From Thalassorhabdomicrobium marinisediminis (GTDB lineage: Bacteria > Pseudomonadota > Alphaproteobacteria > Rhodobacterales > Rhodobacteraceae): a stretch of DNA of 64,000 nucleotides. The notes below the pieces were generated by a model that saw only the letters and a list, made by a program, of their open reading frames with translations, was not told the origin of the DNA and did not search any database. Made by a program: the position numbers and the translations under genes. The stretch spans positions 248,001 through 312,000 of the forward strand of contig NZ_QCYG01000006.1 in NCBI RefSeq assembly GCF_003072065.1, given 5' to 3'. This document shows, in pieces, positions 51,113-59,399 of the stretch (position 1 is the first letter of the stretch; every line of letters starts with the position of its first letter).

Positions 51113-51309
51113 CGCAACTGGCGCGGAAAATCCGGCCCGGGGGCGGTTTTCCCGCGCTGTGTCCTGCCAGAGCCCGCGCAGGGCTGCAACAATTGACGTG
51201 AAACGCTCACCCCGGATCAATGCAGCGTGAGCTTGGCGCATTTACGGTTCCGTGCGGGCGTCTGCAACGTCCATCTGGCAAAGCCACCAAAAAGCCAAAG
51301 GCGCACCCG

Positions 51310-52035
51310 ATGACCGATACGACCCATGCCAGCCAAATCCTCAGACGTCTGCCCATCATCCTGATCGGCGTCGTCGCGGTGTTGGGCGCGTTTTTCTTTC
51401 GCGATTCGCTCAGCTTCGACGCGCTGGCGCAGAATCGCGAGGCATTGCTTGCCTTTCGCGACAGCCATTACTTCTTGGCCGCGCTGGGCTTCGTGGCGCT
51501 TTATGCAGTTATCGTGGCCTTCAGCCTGCCCGGGGCCACGATCATGACCCTGACCGGGGGCTTCTTGTTCTCGCTCTTTCCCGGTGCGCTGTTCAACGTC
51601 GTTGCGGCCACCCTTGGCGCGGTTGCGATCTTTCTGGCGGCGCGCTGGGGTTTCGGCGCGCAGATGGCCCGACGGCTTGAAGGCTCGGACGGGCTGGTGC
51701 GCAAGATCAAGGACGGCATCGACGAGAATCAGTGGTCGATGCTGTTCCTGATCCGTCTGGTGCCGGCGGTGCCGTTCTTTCTGGCCAATCTCATCCCGTC
51801 GGTCGTGGGCGTGTCGCTGTTCCGCTTCGCGGTCTCGACCTTTCTGGGCATCATTCCCGGTGCCGTGGTCTATACGTCGGTGGGGGCAGGGCTGGGCGAG
51901 GTCTTCGCCGCAGGCGAGACCCCGGATCTTGGCGTGATCTTCGAACCGCATATTCTGCTGCCGATTCTCGGGCTTTGTCTGTTGGCTGCCCTACCTGTTC
52001 TGCTCAAAACTTTACGCGGCAAGAAAGGTCTTTAA
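51310..52035 (+). CDS. TVP38/TMEM64-family membrane protein
   Basis: This 241-residue inner-membrane protein has about six helices and the VTT/SNARE-associated domain seen in DedA and TVP38 proteins (FSLPGATIMTLTGGFLFSLFPG; RLVPAVPFFLANLIPSVVGV). Such proteins move or scramble lipids or undecaprenyl phosphate; the substrate here is unknown. The ATG at 51310 (MTDTTHASQ) is chosen over the open frame from 51220. It sits three bases before a flavin disulfide reductase, a pairing that recurs in many bacteria and suggests a shared, undefined function. Confidence 0.8.
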   Translation: MTDTTHASQILRRLPIILIGVVAVLGAFFFRDSLSFDALAQNREALLAFRDSHYFLAALGFVALYAVIVAFSLPGATIMTLTGGFLFSLFPGALFNVVAATLGAVAIFLAARWGFGAQMARRLEGSDGLVRKIKDGIDENQWSMLFLIRLVPAVPFFLANLIPSVVGVSLFRFAVSTFLGIIPGAVVYTSVGAGLGEVFAAGETPDLGVIFEPHILLPILGLCLLAALPVLLKTLRGKKGL

Positions 52036-52038
52036 CTC

Positions 52039-53457
52039 ATGTCCCGGATCAAGACGGATATCTGCATCATCGGCGCCGGCTCGGGCGGGCTGTCCGTCGC
52101 CGCAGGGGCCGCCCAGATGGGGGCCGATGTTGTGCTGCTCGAAGGGCACAAGATGGGGGGCGATTGCCTGAATTACGGCTGCGTCCCGTCGAAGTCGCTG
52201 ATCGCGGCGGGCAAACGAGCCCATGCCATGGCGCACACGGGCGACCTTGGCATCGCGCCGGTCGATCCGGATGTCGACTTTGCCGCCGCCAAGGATCACG
52301 TCGACCGCGTCATCGCCACCATCGCCCCCGTCGACAGTCAAGAGCGTTTCGAAAGCCTCGGCGTCAAAGTGATCCGCGCCTTCGGGACCTTCATCAGCCC
52401 AACCGAAGTGCAGGCCGGCGACACGGTGATCGAGGCGCGGCGCTTCGTCGTGGCCTCGGGCTCCAGCCCTCTGGTGCCGCCCATCGATGGTATCGACGGC
52501 GTGACCGTTCACACGAACGAGACGATCTTCGATCTGCGCGAGCGGCCCGAGCACCTTATCATCATCGGCGGTGGTCCCATCGGGATGGAGATGGCGCAGG
52601 CGCATGTGCGGCTGGGCTGCAAGGTCACGGTGATCGAAGGCAGCACGCCGTTGAACAAGGACGATCCGGACCTCACCGCGGTGGTTCTGGCGCAATTGAA
52701 GTCCGAAGGCATCGAGATTCTTGAGCAGGCCGAGGCGGAGCGGATAAGCGGAGAGGGCGACCGGATCACGGTTCACACGGCCAAGGGGGATGTCACTGGC
52801 TCGCATCTGCTGATGGCTGTGGGGCGCCGCGTGAACGTGGGCGACCTCGCCCTCGACAAGGCCAATGTGAAGTGGAGCAAACAGGGCGTTGAGGTGGGGC
52901 GCGACCTGCGCTCGGTCAGCAATCGCCGCGTCTATGCGGTGGGCGATGCGGCGGGCGGGCTGCAGTTTACCCATGTTGCGGGCTATCACGCGGGCGTCGT
53001 GATCCGCTCGATCCTGTTCGGCCTGCCCAGCAAGCAGCGCACCGACCATATCCCCTGGGTCACCTATACCGATCCCGAACTCGCCCAGGTCGGCCTGACC
53101 GAGGCGCAGGCCCGCGAGACACACGGCGACAAGCTCGAAGTGGTGCGATTCCACTACGACGAGAATGACCGCGCCATCGCCGAAGGCAAGACGACAGGCT
53201 TCATCAAGGTCATGGTGGTGCGCGGCAAGCCAGTCGGCGCGTCCATCGTTGGCGCCATGGCGGGTGAACTGATCGGGATGTGGGCCATGGCCATCGCCAA
53301 TGAGATGAAAATGTCGGCCATCGCCAACACGGTTTTGCCCTATCCGACCGTTTCTGAGATTAACAAACGCGCGGCGGGGGCGTATTTTAGCCCACGGCTG
53401 TTCGAAAGCAGCCTTGTGAAACGGGTGGTTGGCTTTGTCCAGCGGGTGATCCCCTGA
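52039..53457 (+). CDS. FAD-dependent disulfide oxidoreductase
   Basis: This 472-residue pyridine nucleotide-disulfide oxidoreductase resembles dihydrolipoamide dehydrogenase or mercuric reductase. The FAD loop is GAGSGG (residues 12-17), the redox-active pair CLNYGCVPSK (Cys43/Cys48), the NAD(P) loop GGGPIGMEMAQ, and the second FAD site YAVGDAAGG. The C-terminal dimerisation segment reads LPYPTVSEINKR, without the usual His-x-His-Pro-Thr pair, and there is no Hg-binding CC tail. A membrane-linked thiol or quinone role is therefore more likely than mercury reduction. It is cotranscribed with the TVP38-like gene. Confidence 0.82.
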   Translation: MSRIKTDICIIGAGSGGLSVAAGAAQMGADVVLLEGHKMGGDCLNYGCVPSKSLIAAGKRAHAMAHTGDLGIAPVDPDVDFAAAKDHVDRVIATIAPVDSQERFESLGVKVIRAFGTFISPTEVQAGDTVIEARRFVVASGSSPLVPPIDGIDGVTVHTNETIFDLRERPEHLIIIGGGPIGMEMAQAHVRLGCKVTVIEGSTPLNKDDPDLTAVVLAQLKSEGIEILEQAEAERISGEGDRITVHTAKGDVTGSHLLMAVGRRVNVGDLALDKANVKWSKQGVEVGRDLRSVSNRRVYAVGDAAGGLQFTHVAGYHAGVVIRSILFGLPSKQRTDHIPWVTYTDPELAQVGLTEAQARETHGDKLEVVRFHYDENDRAIAEGKTTGFIKVMVVRGKPVGASIVGAMAGELIGMWAMAIANEMKMSAIANTVLPYPTVSEINKRAAGAYFSPRLFESSLVKRVVGFVQRVIP

Positions 53458-53470
53458 AGGAAAGACCGGA

Positions 53471-54871
53471 ATGATCAACTCCCTCTCTGGGCGCTTCCTG
53501 ATGCTCACCACGATCTTCGTGCTGATCGCGGAGCTGCTGATCTTCGTGCCCTCGGTCGCGCGCTTTCGAGAGGATTATTTCCTCGACCGCCTGGAACGCG
53601 CGCAGATCGCATCGCTCACCCTGCTGGCCGACGACATGATCACGCCTGAGCTTGAGCAGGAGTTGCTTTGGAACGCGGGCGTCTTCAACGTCGTGCTGCG
53701 CCGGGACGAGGTGCGCCAGCTGGTCCTTTCCTCGCCGATCCCGTCTCCGATCCACAAGACCTTCGACATGCGCGACCCTTCAGCCTGGAGGCTGATCCGC
53801 GACGCGCTATTGCGGCTGGTCGACCGCGAGCAGCGGGTGATCCGGGTGATCGGCAATCCGGTGCAGGACGGCGGCTTGCTGATCGAGATCACGCTGGACA
53901 CCCAACCCCTGCGCACGGCCCTGATCGACTACGGCATCCGCATTCTTCTGCTGTCCGCCGTCATCTCGGTGATTACCGCGCTGCTGCTGTTTCTTGCGGT
54001 GCGGCGGGTCATCGTCAAACCCATCAAGGGCGTCGTCGAGCACATGCGCGCCTATGCACAGGCCCCCGAGGATGCCCGCCGGATCATCACCCCCAACGCA
54101 GGCGTCACTGAATTGCGCGAGGCGGAGCAGGCACTGGCCAGCATGCAGACGCAGCTCACCTCGGCGCTCCGACAGAAAGAGCGCTTGGCCCAGCTCGGCA
54201 GCGGCGTGAGCAAGATCAGCCACGACCTGCGCAATATCCTGACTTCGGCGGTGCTGTTCACCGACCGGATTGAGACCTCGAAAGACCCGGCCGTGCGACG
54301 GCTCGCGCCGAAACTGGTGAATTCGATCACGCGGGCGGTGAACCTGTGCGAAAGCACGCTGGCCTTCGGCCGCGTCGATGAGCCTGCGCCGGTCCTCAGC
54401 CGAATCCTGTTGTCGGACGTGGTTGACGATGTGGTCGCCGGAGAGCGTCTGTCCATCGGGGATGAGGATATCAGCCTGACCGTCGATATCCCCACCGGTA
54501 TGACCCTGCGTGCGGACGGAGAGCAGCTTTACCGCGTGCTGGGCAATCTGGTGCGCAACGCGCGGCAGGCGATATCAGCCACAGGCAAGGGGGGGGAGGT
54601 TTCGATCTCCGCAAGTGAGGACGACAGCGTCTGGACCATCGCCGTGGCCGACACCGGTCCGGGTCTGCCCGCCAAGGCGCGTGAGCATCTGTTCGAGGCG
54701 TTTCAGGGGGGCACGACGCGCGGCGGCTCGGGGCTGGGGCTGGCCATCGCCGCAGAACTGGTGCGCGGCCACGGGGGGCGGCTCGAGCTGGACCACACCG
54801 GAGAGGACGGAACACGGTTCTGCATTTCCCTGCCGAAACATGACCTGACACTTTCCTCACAAAACTCGTAG
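53471..54871 (+). CDS. Orphan sensor histidine kinase
   Basis: This 466-residue membrane kinase has helices at about 8-28 and 155-178 that flank a periplasmic sensor region, followed by a HAMP-like linker (VKPIKGVVEHMRAYA). The H-box is SKISHDLRNIL with His251, then the N-box LGNLVRNARQAI, G1 DTGPGLP and G2 SGLGLAIAAELV. The signal is unknown. No response regulator lies nearby: the gene ends just before a tRNA. It starts 13 bases after the reductase and may be cotranscribed with it. Confidence 0.9.
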   Translation: MINSLSGRFLMLTTIFVLIAELLIFVPSVARFREDYFLDRLERAQIASLTLLADDMITPELEQELLWNAGVFNVVLRRDEVRQLVLSSPIPSPIHKTFDMRDPSAWRLIRDALLRLVDREQRVIRVIGNPVQDGGLLIEITLDTQPLRTALIDYGIRILLLSAVISVITALLLFLAVRRVIVKPIKGVVEHMRAYAQAPEDARRIITPNAGVTELREAEQALASMQTQLTSALRQKERLAQLGSGVSKISHDLRNILTSAVLFTDRIETSKDPAVRRLAPKLVNSITRAVNLCESTLAFGRVDEPAPVLSRILLSDVVDDVVAGERLSIGDEDISLTVDIPTGMTLRADGEQLYRVLGNLVRNARQAISATGKGGEVSISASEDDSVWTIAVADTGPGLPAKAREHLFEAFQGGTTRGGSGLGLAIAAELVRGHGGRLELDHTGEDGTRFCISLPKHDLTLSSQNS

Positions 54872-54879
54872 TTTGCCCC

Positions 54880-54908
54880 TTGCATTGCCGCAGCACTGCA
54901 GATAAATC
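54880..54908 (+). promoter_or_regulatory. Probable tRNA-Arg promoter
   Basis: The -35 box TTGCAT (54880-54885), a 17-base spacer and the -10 box TAAATC (54903-54908) place a start just before the tRNA at 54919. The -10 box is only a moderate match. Confidence 0.45.
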
Positions 54909-54918
54909 CGCCCGCAGT

Positions 54919-54995
54919 GGACCGATAGCTCAGCTGGATAGAGTACCTGACTACGAATCAGGGGGTCGGGGGTTCGAATCCTCCTCGGTCCGCCA
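54919..54995 (+). tRNA. tRNA-Arg (anticodon ACG)
   Basis: A 77-base cloverleaf. The acceptor arms are ggaccga and tcggtcc with G73 and an encoded CCA; the D arm is gctcagctggatagagt; the anticodon arm cctga-ctacgaa-tcagg places ACG at 34-36 (read as ICG); the T arm is ggggg-ttcgaat-cctcc with one G:T pair. It matches tRNA-Arg for CGU/CGC/CGA. It is the boundary between core genes and the accessory region, as tRNA-Arg genes often are for integrated elements. Confidence 0.97.
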
Positions 54996-55050
54996 TTTTC
55001 TCTCCGTAAGTGATTGATGTGTCATAGGGTTTTCTCTCTCGCTGCGGCAA

Positions 55051-55068
55051 GGTACCTTTTGGGGTACC
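55051..55068. repeat. Close ggtacc pair downstream of the tRNA
   Basis: The hexamer ggtacc occurs twice, 12 bases apart (55051 and 55063), in a T-rich stretch between the tRNA and the stop of the minus-strand protease gene. It could be a transcription stop structure or part of an old attachment site. No integrase gene is present in the window. Confidence 0.3.
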
Positions 55069-55076
55069 ATTTGGAT

Positions 55077-57233
55077 TTATTTGCCGGATTGCTCGTAGGC
55101 CAGAAGTGAGCCAGGCGAGTTCAGCAGTTCATCGATTCTCATCATGTTCAATTCTCGCTTTACCAGCAAGGCTTCCGAAAGACGCACCAACATGCCTTTG
55201 TGTTCGGCCAGCAACTTCCGCGCCTGTGCTTCCGCCGCCTTCAAACGATGATTGATCACCTGCCGCCGCGTTTCGCTCAAGCTATGCCATTGGGACGTCG
55301 CCATCGGCGTGTAGATCAGGCTGCTCTCCCCAAGTCCCCACTGATATTCCTGCGCGATCAGTAGCGCTGTTGCGCGTTCCAGGTCGCTTTGCTGGCCGGA
55401 GCCAGACCCGGAGGAGATATCGCCGATCAGGAGCAGTTCTGCGGCGCGGCCCGCCATGAGGCAGACGAGTTCTGCTTTGATGATATCGGCGGTGTAGCTC
55501 GGTTGGGCAGGGCGCAAGACCTCGCCGCCGGTGGGGGTGATGCGAGCCCGAACGGGCAGGGGAATATCGAGGACAGCGGCGGCCACGATGTGCCCGGCCT
55601 CATGGGCAGCGATCCGGCGGAGATGCTTTGCGCAGACCGGCAGGGCGTGGTCTGCAACGGTCTGGTGCAGGTGATCCGCGGTCACGGATGTGCGCGCCCG
55701 TCGCGCGCGGGCCTTTGCGTCGCGGGCGATGTGGGCGAGGTCCGCGCCGGACTTGTCAAGAAGGCCGTTGATCGCGGAAGCCTCGATGGCGAACTCCGGG
55801 CCGAGGTGATGCGCCAGGATATCTCGGACACCGGACTTGTCCGGCAGCGGCACGGCGAGTGTCTGATCGAAGCGCCCCTCCCGCAGGATCGCCGGGTCGA
55901 TGTGGTCCAGGTGGTTCGTTGCGGCCACGACAATAACGCCCTCGGCCGCGTTCAGCCGGGTGAGCTCTTGCAGAAGGTCATTAATCACCGCTGTCATATA
56001 GCGGCTCAACTTCGAACCCGGATCGCGGGTTCGCGTGCCGAAGCTGTCGAGCTCGTCGAAGAAGATCACCGAAGGTGCGCGCGTCACGGCCTCGGCCACC
56101 ACGGCGGCCATCGCCTTCAGGTAGTCGCCGAGGTGGCCTGCCGCTTGCAGGTCGGTGTAGGACGTGGCGATGAAGTGCGCCCCCGCCGATCCGGCGAGCG
56201 CTTCGGCCAGCATGGTCTTGCCCGTGCCCGGTGGGCCATGCAGCAGGACGCTGGCGCTGACGTCCTCCCAGCGGACGCGGCCCGCCTTCCAGTCGGACAG
56301 GTCTGCGATGATATGCTGCAGACGCCCGCAGATATCGGGCAGGCCCTTCACGTCATCGAGTGTCAGGGGCGGATCGGAGGTAGCGAAGGTCGCTGTATGT
56401 TGCGCCAATCGATGCGCCACGGCCTGCGGCTTTGCCGCGCGGAAGGCGTGGCAGATCAGGCTTTCGGGCAGCGCTCGCAGTGCGGCCTCGGGCGGCAGAA
56501 GGAGGGCGATCTCGTCACGGTCCGCCGGCCCGGTTGCGCCGTGGGTCAATGCCACGAGATCAAGAACCATCGCAGTGGTCAGTTGCGACAGCGTAAACGA
56601 ACCTGTCAACACCGCGCGCGCGATGTCCGGGATCGCCTGGGCGCTGTCGCAAAGCAGCAGCGCGCTGTCTCCGTCCGCGATGGCTTGACTGACCTCAGTC
56701 TCGAAGCTGCGCTTCAGCTCGGCAGCAGATCGGCTGCGACCTCTGGGCGGAGAGGAACTGATCACCCGCAGGTCGTCAACGCCCACCCCTGCAAGCGCGG
56801 GGAGGGCGTGCAGCGCCTCGGTCAGATCGATGAACGTCTCCGAGACCCGCTCCAACCGCTGTGGCTCCGGGATGATTAAGACATGGACCGCCCCGGGTGC
56901 GGTGAGGCGCGCGACGGCGTCGGGGGAAGTGAAGACCTGCAACAGCTCGATCGCTGTCAACAGCGAGGGGAGGGGCAGGTAGCTCGGAAACGTGCCTTTT
57001 GCTGCTGGAATGGTGGCAGCAGGCATGCCACCCACCCTATTGGCGGGCACCGACATATCTGCCGTCGGAGATTTGCCCGTGTCGGGAGGTGGCAGGGGCC
57101 GAGGATCCGGCTCCCTCGGCGCGGGGCAGACCCCACCCGGGATGGCCCGGGCGATCACACGCTGCAGGACGTCTGCGGCGAAATCATCAGAGGTGGTGGA
57201 TGGGGACCAGTGGTTCGAAGGCGTCATGGGCAT
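55077..57233 (-). CDS. Soluble FtsH-like AAA+/M41 metalloprotease
   Basis: This 718-residue protein carries an AAA+ ATPase joined to an M41 peptidase, the FtsH layout. Walker A is GPPGTGKT (333-340), Walker B VIFFDELDS (Asp393-Glu394), and the second region of homology NHLDHIDPAILREGRFDQTL. The zinc motif is HEAGH (544-548) and the third ligand Asp617 lies in SGQQSDLERATAL. FtsH has two N-terminal membrane helices; none is seen here, but an unrelated N-terminal region of about 290 residues precedes the ATPase. It is therefore predicted to be a cytosolic ATP-dependent protease of unknown target. It is the last gene of a four-gene minus-strand unit next to a tRNA. Confidence 0.85.
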   Translation of the reverse strand: MPMTPSNHWSPSTTSDDFAADVLQRVIARAIPGGVCPAPREPDPRPLPPPDTGKSPTADMSVPANRVGGMPAATIPAAKGTFPSYLPLPSLLTAIELLQVFTSPDAVARLTAPGAVHVLIIPEPQRLERVSETFIDLTEALHALPALAGVGVDDLRVISSSPPRGRSRSAAELKRSFETEVSQAIADGDSALLLCDSAQAIPDIARAVLTGSFTLSQLTTAMVLDLVALTHGATGPADRDEIALLLPPEAALRALPESLICHAFRAAKPQAVAHRLAQHTATFATSDPPLTLDDVKGLPDICGRLQHIIADLSDWKAGRVRWEDVSASVLLHGPPGTGKTMLAEALAGSAGAHFIATSYTDLQAAGHLGDYLKAMAAVVAEAVTRAPSVIFFDELDSFGTRTRDPGSKLSRYMTAVINDLLQELTRLNAAEGVIVVAATNHLDHIDPAILREGRFDQTLAVPLPDKSGVRDILAHHLGPEFAIEASAINGLLDKSGADLAHIARDAKARARRARTSVTADHLHQTVADHALPVCAKHLRRIAAHEAGHIVAAAVLDIPLPVRARITPTGGEVLRPAQPSYTADIIKAELVCLMAGRAAELLLIGDISSGSGSGQQSDLERATALLIAQEYQWGLGESSLIYTPMATSQWHSLSETRRQVINHRLKAAEAQARKLLAEHKGMLVRLSEALLVKRELNMMRIDELLNSPGSLLAYEQSGK

Positions 57234-57278
57234 TCATCCAGTGCAAGGGTGTGGTGAAGGTGATGGGGGCCGACGCCA

Positions 57279-57875
57279 TCAGTCCGGCTCGAGGTCCGGT
57301 TCTTCAGGATCTGATGTCGTATCCTTTCTGGCCTCGGCTTCGATCTCGTCCATGAGAGACAGAAGGAACTCCAGGGCCTCGATCTCGTAGATTTCCGACT
57401 TGGTATTGATCTGGCCCGCGAACTCCTCGGGTGGCACGACCCACTCCGGGTGCTCTGTCCGCATGGTGCGGTGCGCGCGCTTCTCGGCCACCAAGGCGGC
57501 ATGCCCGGTCTTCATGTCGATGGCCCGCAAGACCTCGCCGGTGTCGCGCGCGGCGGGCCCCAACTGCTGGAGCAGCCGCCGCTCGGGATCGGAGCTGTGG
57601 CCCAGCTTGAGCACGGGCCGATCCACCAGTTCGATCCGGAAGAGATAGATGCGCGCCCCCCGGCCCAACAGCCGATAGCCCTTTTGCTTTGCGATCCTGT
57701 GCCAATGCGGCAGGATGGAGTCGTCTCGCGACGTCTCTTGCGCAGGGCGTGGTGCCCGATCCGCGGCACGGCGACTGCGCCGTTTGGGGCAGGGCGCGTC
57801 CCCCCGACGGAGGCTACGGAAAGGTAAGGGGAGGGCAGGACTCTTGGGCCCGCGGCTGCGAGGGGATGAAGACAT
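57279..57875 (-). CDS. GIY-YIG-like (T5orf172/MUG113-type) protein
   Basis: This is a protein of about 198 residues. A basic, Pro/Arg-rich first half (to about residue 65) is followed by a region resembling the GIY-YIG-related T5orf172/MUG113 fold: IYLFRIELVDRPVLKLGHSS, then DPERRLLQQLG, and later AEKRAHRTMRTEHPEWVVPPEEF. The pattern of Tyr, Lys-Leu-Gly, Arg and Glu matches that family's probable nuclease core, but activity is unproven. The ATG at 57875 (MSSSPRSRGPK) has an aaagga site; the frame is open to 57932. It lies 45 bases ahead of the FtsH-like gene and is probably cotranscribed. Confidence 0.6.
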   Translation of the reverse strand: MSSSPRSRGPKSPALPLPFRSLRRGDAPCPKRRSRRAADRAPRPAQETSRDDSILPHWHRIAKQKGYRLLGRGARIYLFRIELVDRPVLKLGHSSDPERRLLQQLGPAARDTGEVLRAIDMKTGHAALVAEKRAHRTMRTEHPEWVVPPEEFAGQINTKSEIYEIEALEFLLSLMDEIEAEARKDTTSDPEEPDLEPD

Positions 57876-57941
57876 GGTCTGTTCCTTTGGAAGATTGTGG
57901 GAAGGAAGGGGGTGACCGACACCGCCGGTCACGAGGGCAGG

Positions 57942-58388
57942 TCAGTGAAGCGGTTTGGCGGGCGGCACCCCGAAGCGGTGGGCCTGGATCTCGAGCAAGG
58001 TGTCGAGCAGGGTGAGGGCCTCCATCATCTGGCTGCGGCACAGCGTGCCGTCGGGCACTGCGTAAGCCGTGCGGCAGGCGAAGCGAAACACCTCAAGCAT
58101 GGTGTCGACCGTGCAGGTCTCCCAATCGAGCACCGTGAAGATCAGCTGCGCCATCTGGGCGCGGGGATCTGCCGGTTTCTCAGCAGACTGACCTCCATGA
58201 GATTGGGCAAAGCGAGACGCCTGCTGCTCCGCGAGCATCCAGATGAGCAGGCTTTCGTCCGACAAGACGGGCGGCGCATCAGGCGGTGTCAGATAGAACA
58301 AAGGCGTTTGCGCCTGAAGGGCAAGATCCAGTGCGGTGAGAACATGGGCAAAGGCGGTGGCGCGCGCAGGCGCGGGGGAATGGGTCAT
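57942..58388 (-). CDS. Hypothetical protein, accessory unit
   Basis: This is a 148-residue protein with no recognised domain. It is largely helical, with HVLTALDLALQAQTPLFYLT early, MLAEQQASRFAQ in the middle, and FACRTAYAVPDGTLCRSQMM near the end; the three cysteines are not arranged as a metal motif. No signal peptide or membrane helix is seen. The ATG at 58388 has a good ggagg site; the frame upstream to 58454 is ignored. It lies 66 bases before the GIY-YIG-like gene in the same unit. Confidence 0.6.
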   Translation of the reverse strand: MTHSPAPARATAFAHVLTALDLALQAQTPLFYLTPPDAPPVLSDESLLIWMLAEQQASRFAQSHGGQSAEKPADPRAQMAQLIFTVLDWETCTVDTMLEVFRFACRTAYAVPDGTLCRSQMMEALTLLDTLLEIQAHRFGVPPAKPLH

Positions 58389-58493
58389 GACGACCTCCGA
58401 GGACAATGAGGGAATGCGGGGGGTCTGGGGCCGCGGGCAACTCAATGGAGCCAACCCGCGACTGAGAGCAGGAGCGCAGGCTCGCTCGCGCGG

Positions 58494-58949
58494 TCAGTGC
58501 GACCGCGCGGCTGCCGCGACCGCGAATCCGGCGGGGCTGAACCGCGCGGTGTCGCCGAGAAGCAGATACATCAGCTCAGCGGTCCGGCCGAATTGCTCTG
58601 CACGTGGGTCCCATTCGTAGAAATCAGGAAACCGGGGCGTGCTCCAGCTCGCCATATCCAGCATGGTGTCGGCGACGGACTGATGGTGGTCCCGTTGCGC
58701 CTCATCCGTCTTGAGCAGCTGATACAGCGCATAGGCCAGCTCACCGAAAAAGTGATGCTGCGCCAAGGCGGTCTGGTGGAACCCGTCAAGCGTTTCCCGA
58801 AGCTGAGGCCAGGCCCGAAACGAAGGATCGGCGATGGCGGCTTCGATCATGCACAGAACGGCGTCGCGCTGGCCGGGGAGGGATTTGGCGTATCGGGCCG
58901 AACGCGTTTGAGCCGTCGGCAACACCGTGATATTGGAACCGGTAGTCAT
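58494..58949 (-). CDS. Hypothetical protein, first gene of accessory unit
   Basis: This 151-residue protein is not recognised. It is mostly helical, rich in Ala, Gln and His, with segments FHQTALAQHHFFGELAYALY and TPRFPDFYEWDPRAEQFGRT. The ATG at 58949 (MTTGSNITVLP) is chosen because an aaggaga site lies eight bases upstream; five codons further up is another ATG (58964). It is the promoter-proximal gene of the minus-strand unit and faces the ribbon-helix-helix gene across a palindrome. Confidence 0.6.
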   Translation of the reverse strand: MTTGSNITVLPTAQTRSARYAKSLPGQRDAVLCMIEAAIADPSFRAWPQLRETLDGFHQTALAQHHFFGELAYALYQLLKTDEAQRDHHQSVADTMLDMASWSTPRFPDFYEWDPRAEQFGRTAELMYLLLGDTARFSPAGFAVAAAARSH

Positions 58950-59019
58950 AGGGATCTCCTTCATAGATCGCTGTGGTTAGGGTGGGGTGTGAGTTGCCGC
59001 TCACGTCCCATCCGCACTG

Positions 59020-59045
59020 TTGCGATATCGATATCGATATCGCAA
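59020..59045. promoter_or_regulatory. 26-bp perfect palindrome (candidate operator)
   Basis: The half-site ttgcgatatcgat (59020-59032) is followed by its exact reverse complement (59033-59045). The centre is three tandem gatatc units. It lies in the divergent intergenic region between the accessory unit (start 58949) and the ribbon-helix-helix gene (start 59147). Ribbon-helix-helix proteins bind tandem short inverted sites of this kind. Confidence 0.7.
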
Positions 59046-59146
59046 TCATTATTTTGCAAGGCAGTGCATTTTTCTTCTGGATGCGGATGCGAAGGGGAGA
59101 GACGGGTGCTACGCATGTGAAGCTTGATGCTCGGAGGAAGATGAAG

Positions 59147-59329
59147 ATGGCGCCCCCCAAACGAGATACCACCGGTGTCCTGGTGCGACTGCATGCCAAC
59201 ACGCTGAACGGGTTGGACGATATGATTGCCAAAGCTGGTAAGGACTGGTCGCGGCCAGAAATGATACGCCGAATATTAAAGGAACGGCTCACCGAAGAGG
59301 GCTACGACGTTCGAGAGTGGGTCGATTAA
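59147..59329 (+). CDS. Small ribbon-helix-helix DNA-binding protein
   Basis: This 60-residue protein has the ribbon-helix-helix pattern: a basic strand (TTGVLVRLHANTLNGLDD) followed by two helices (MIAKAGKDWSRPEMIRRILK). It fits a CopG/Arc-type repressor that dimerises and binds short inverted repeats. The ATG at 59147 is chosen because a ggagg site lies nine bases before it; the ATG at 59141 is too close to the site. It is divergent from the four-gene accessory unit with the palindrome between, so it probably controls that unit and itself. Confidence 0.7.
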   Translation: MAPPKRDTTGVLVRLHANTLNGLDDMIAKAGKDWSRPEMIRRILKERLTEEGYDVREWVD

Positions 59330-59399
59330 CGTGGGTCGTTCGATGATACCCACCTGGAGTAAGAAGAGTGAATCCTTGACCAGCGCGGAGTGAAACCAG

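Noticed and set aside
52039-53457. Mercuric reductase assignment
   Set aside because: The N-terminal HMA domain and C-terminal Cys pair of MerA are missing and no mer genes are nearby.
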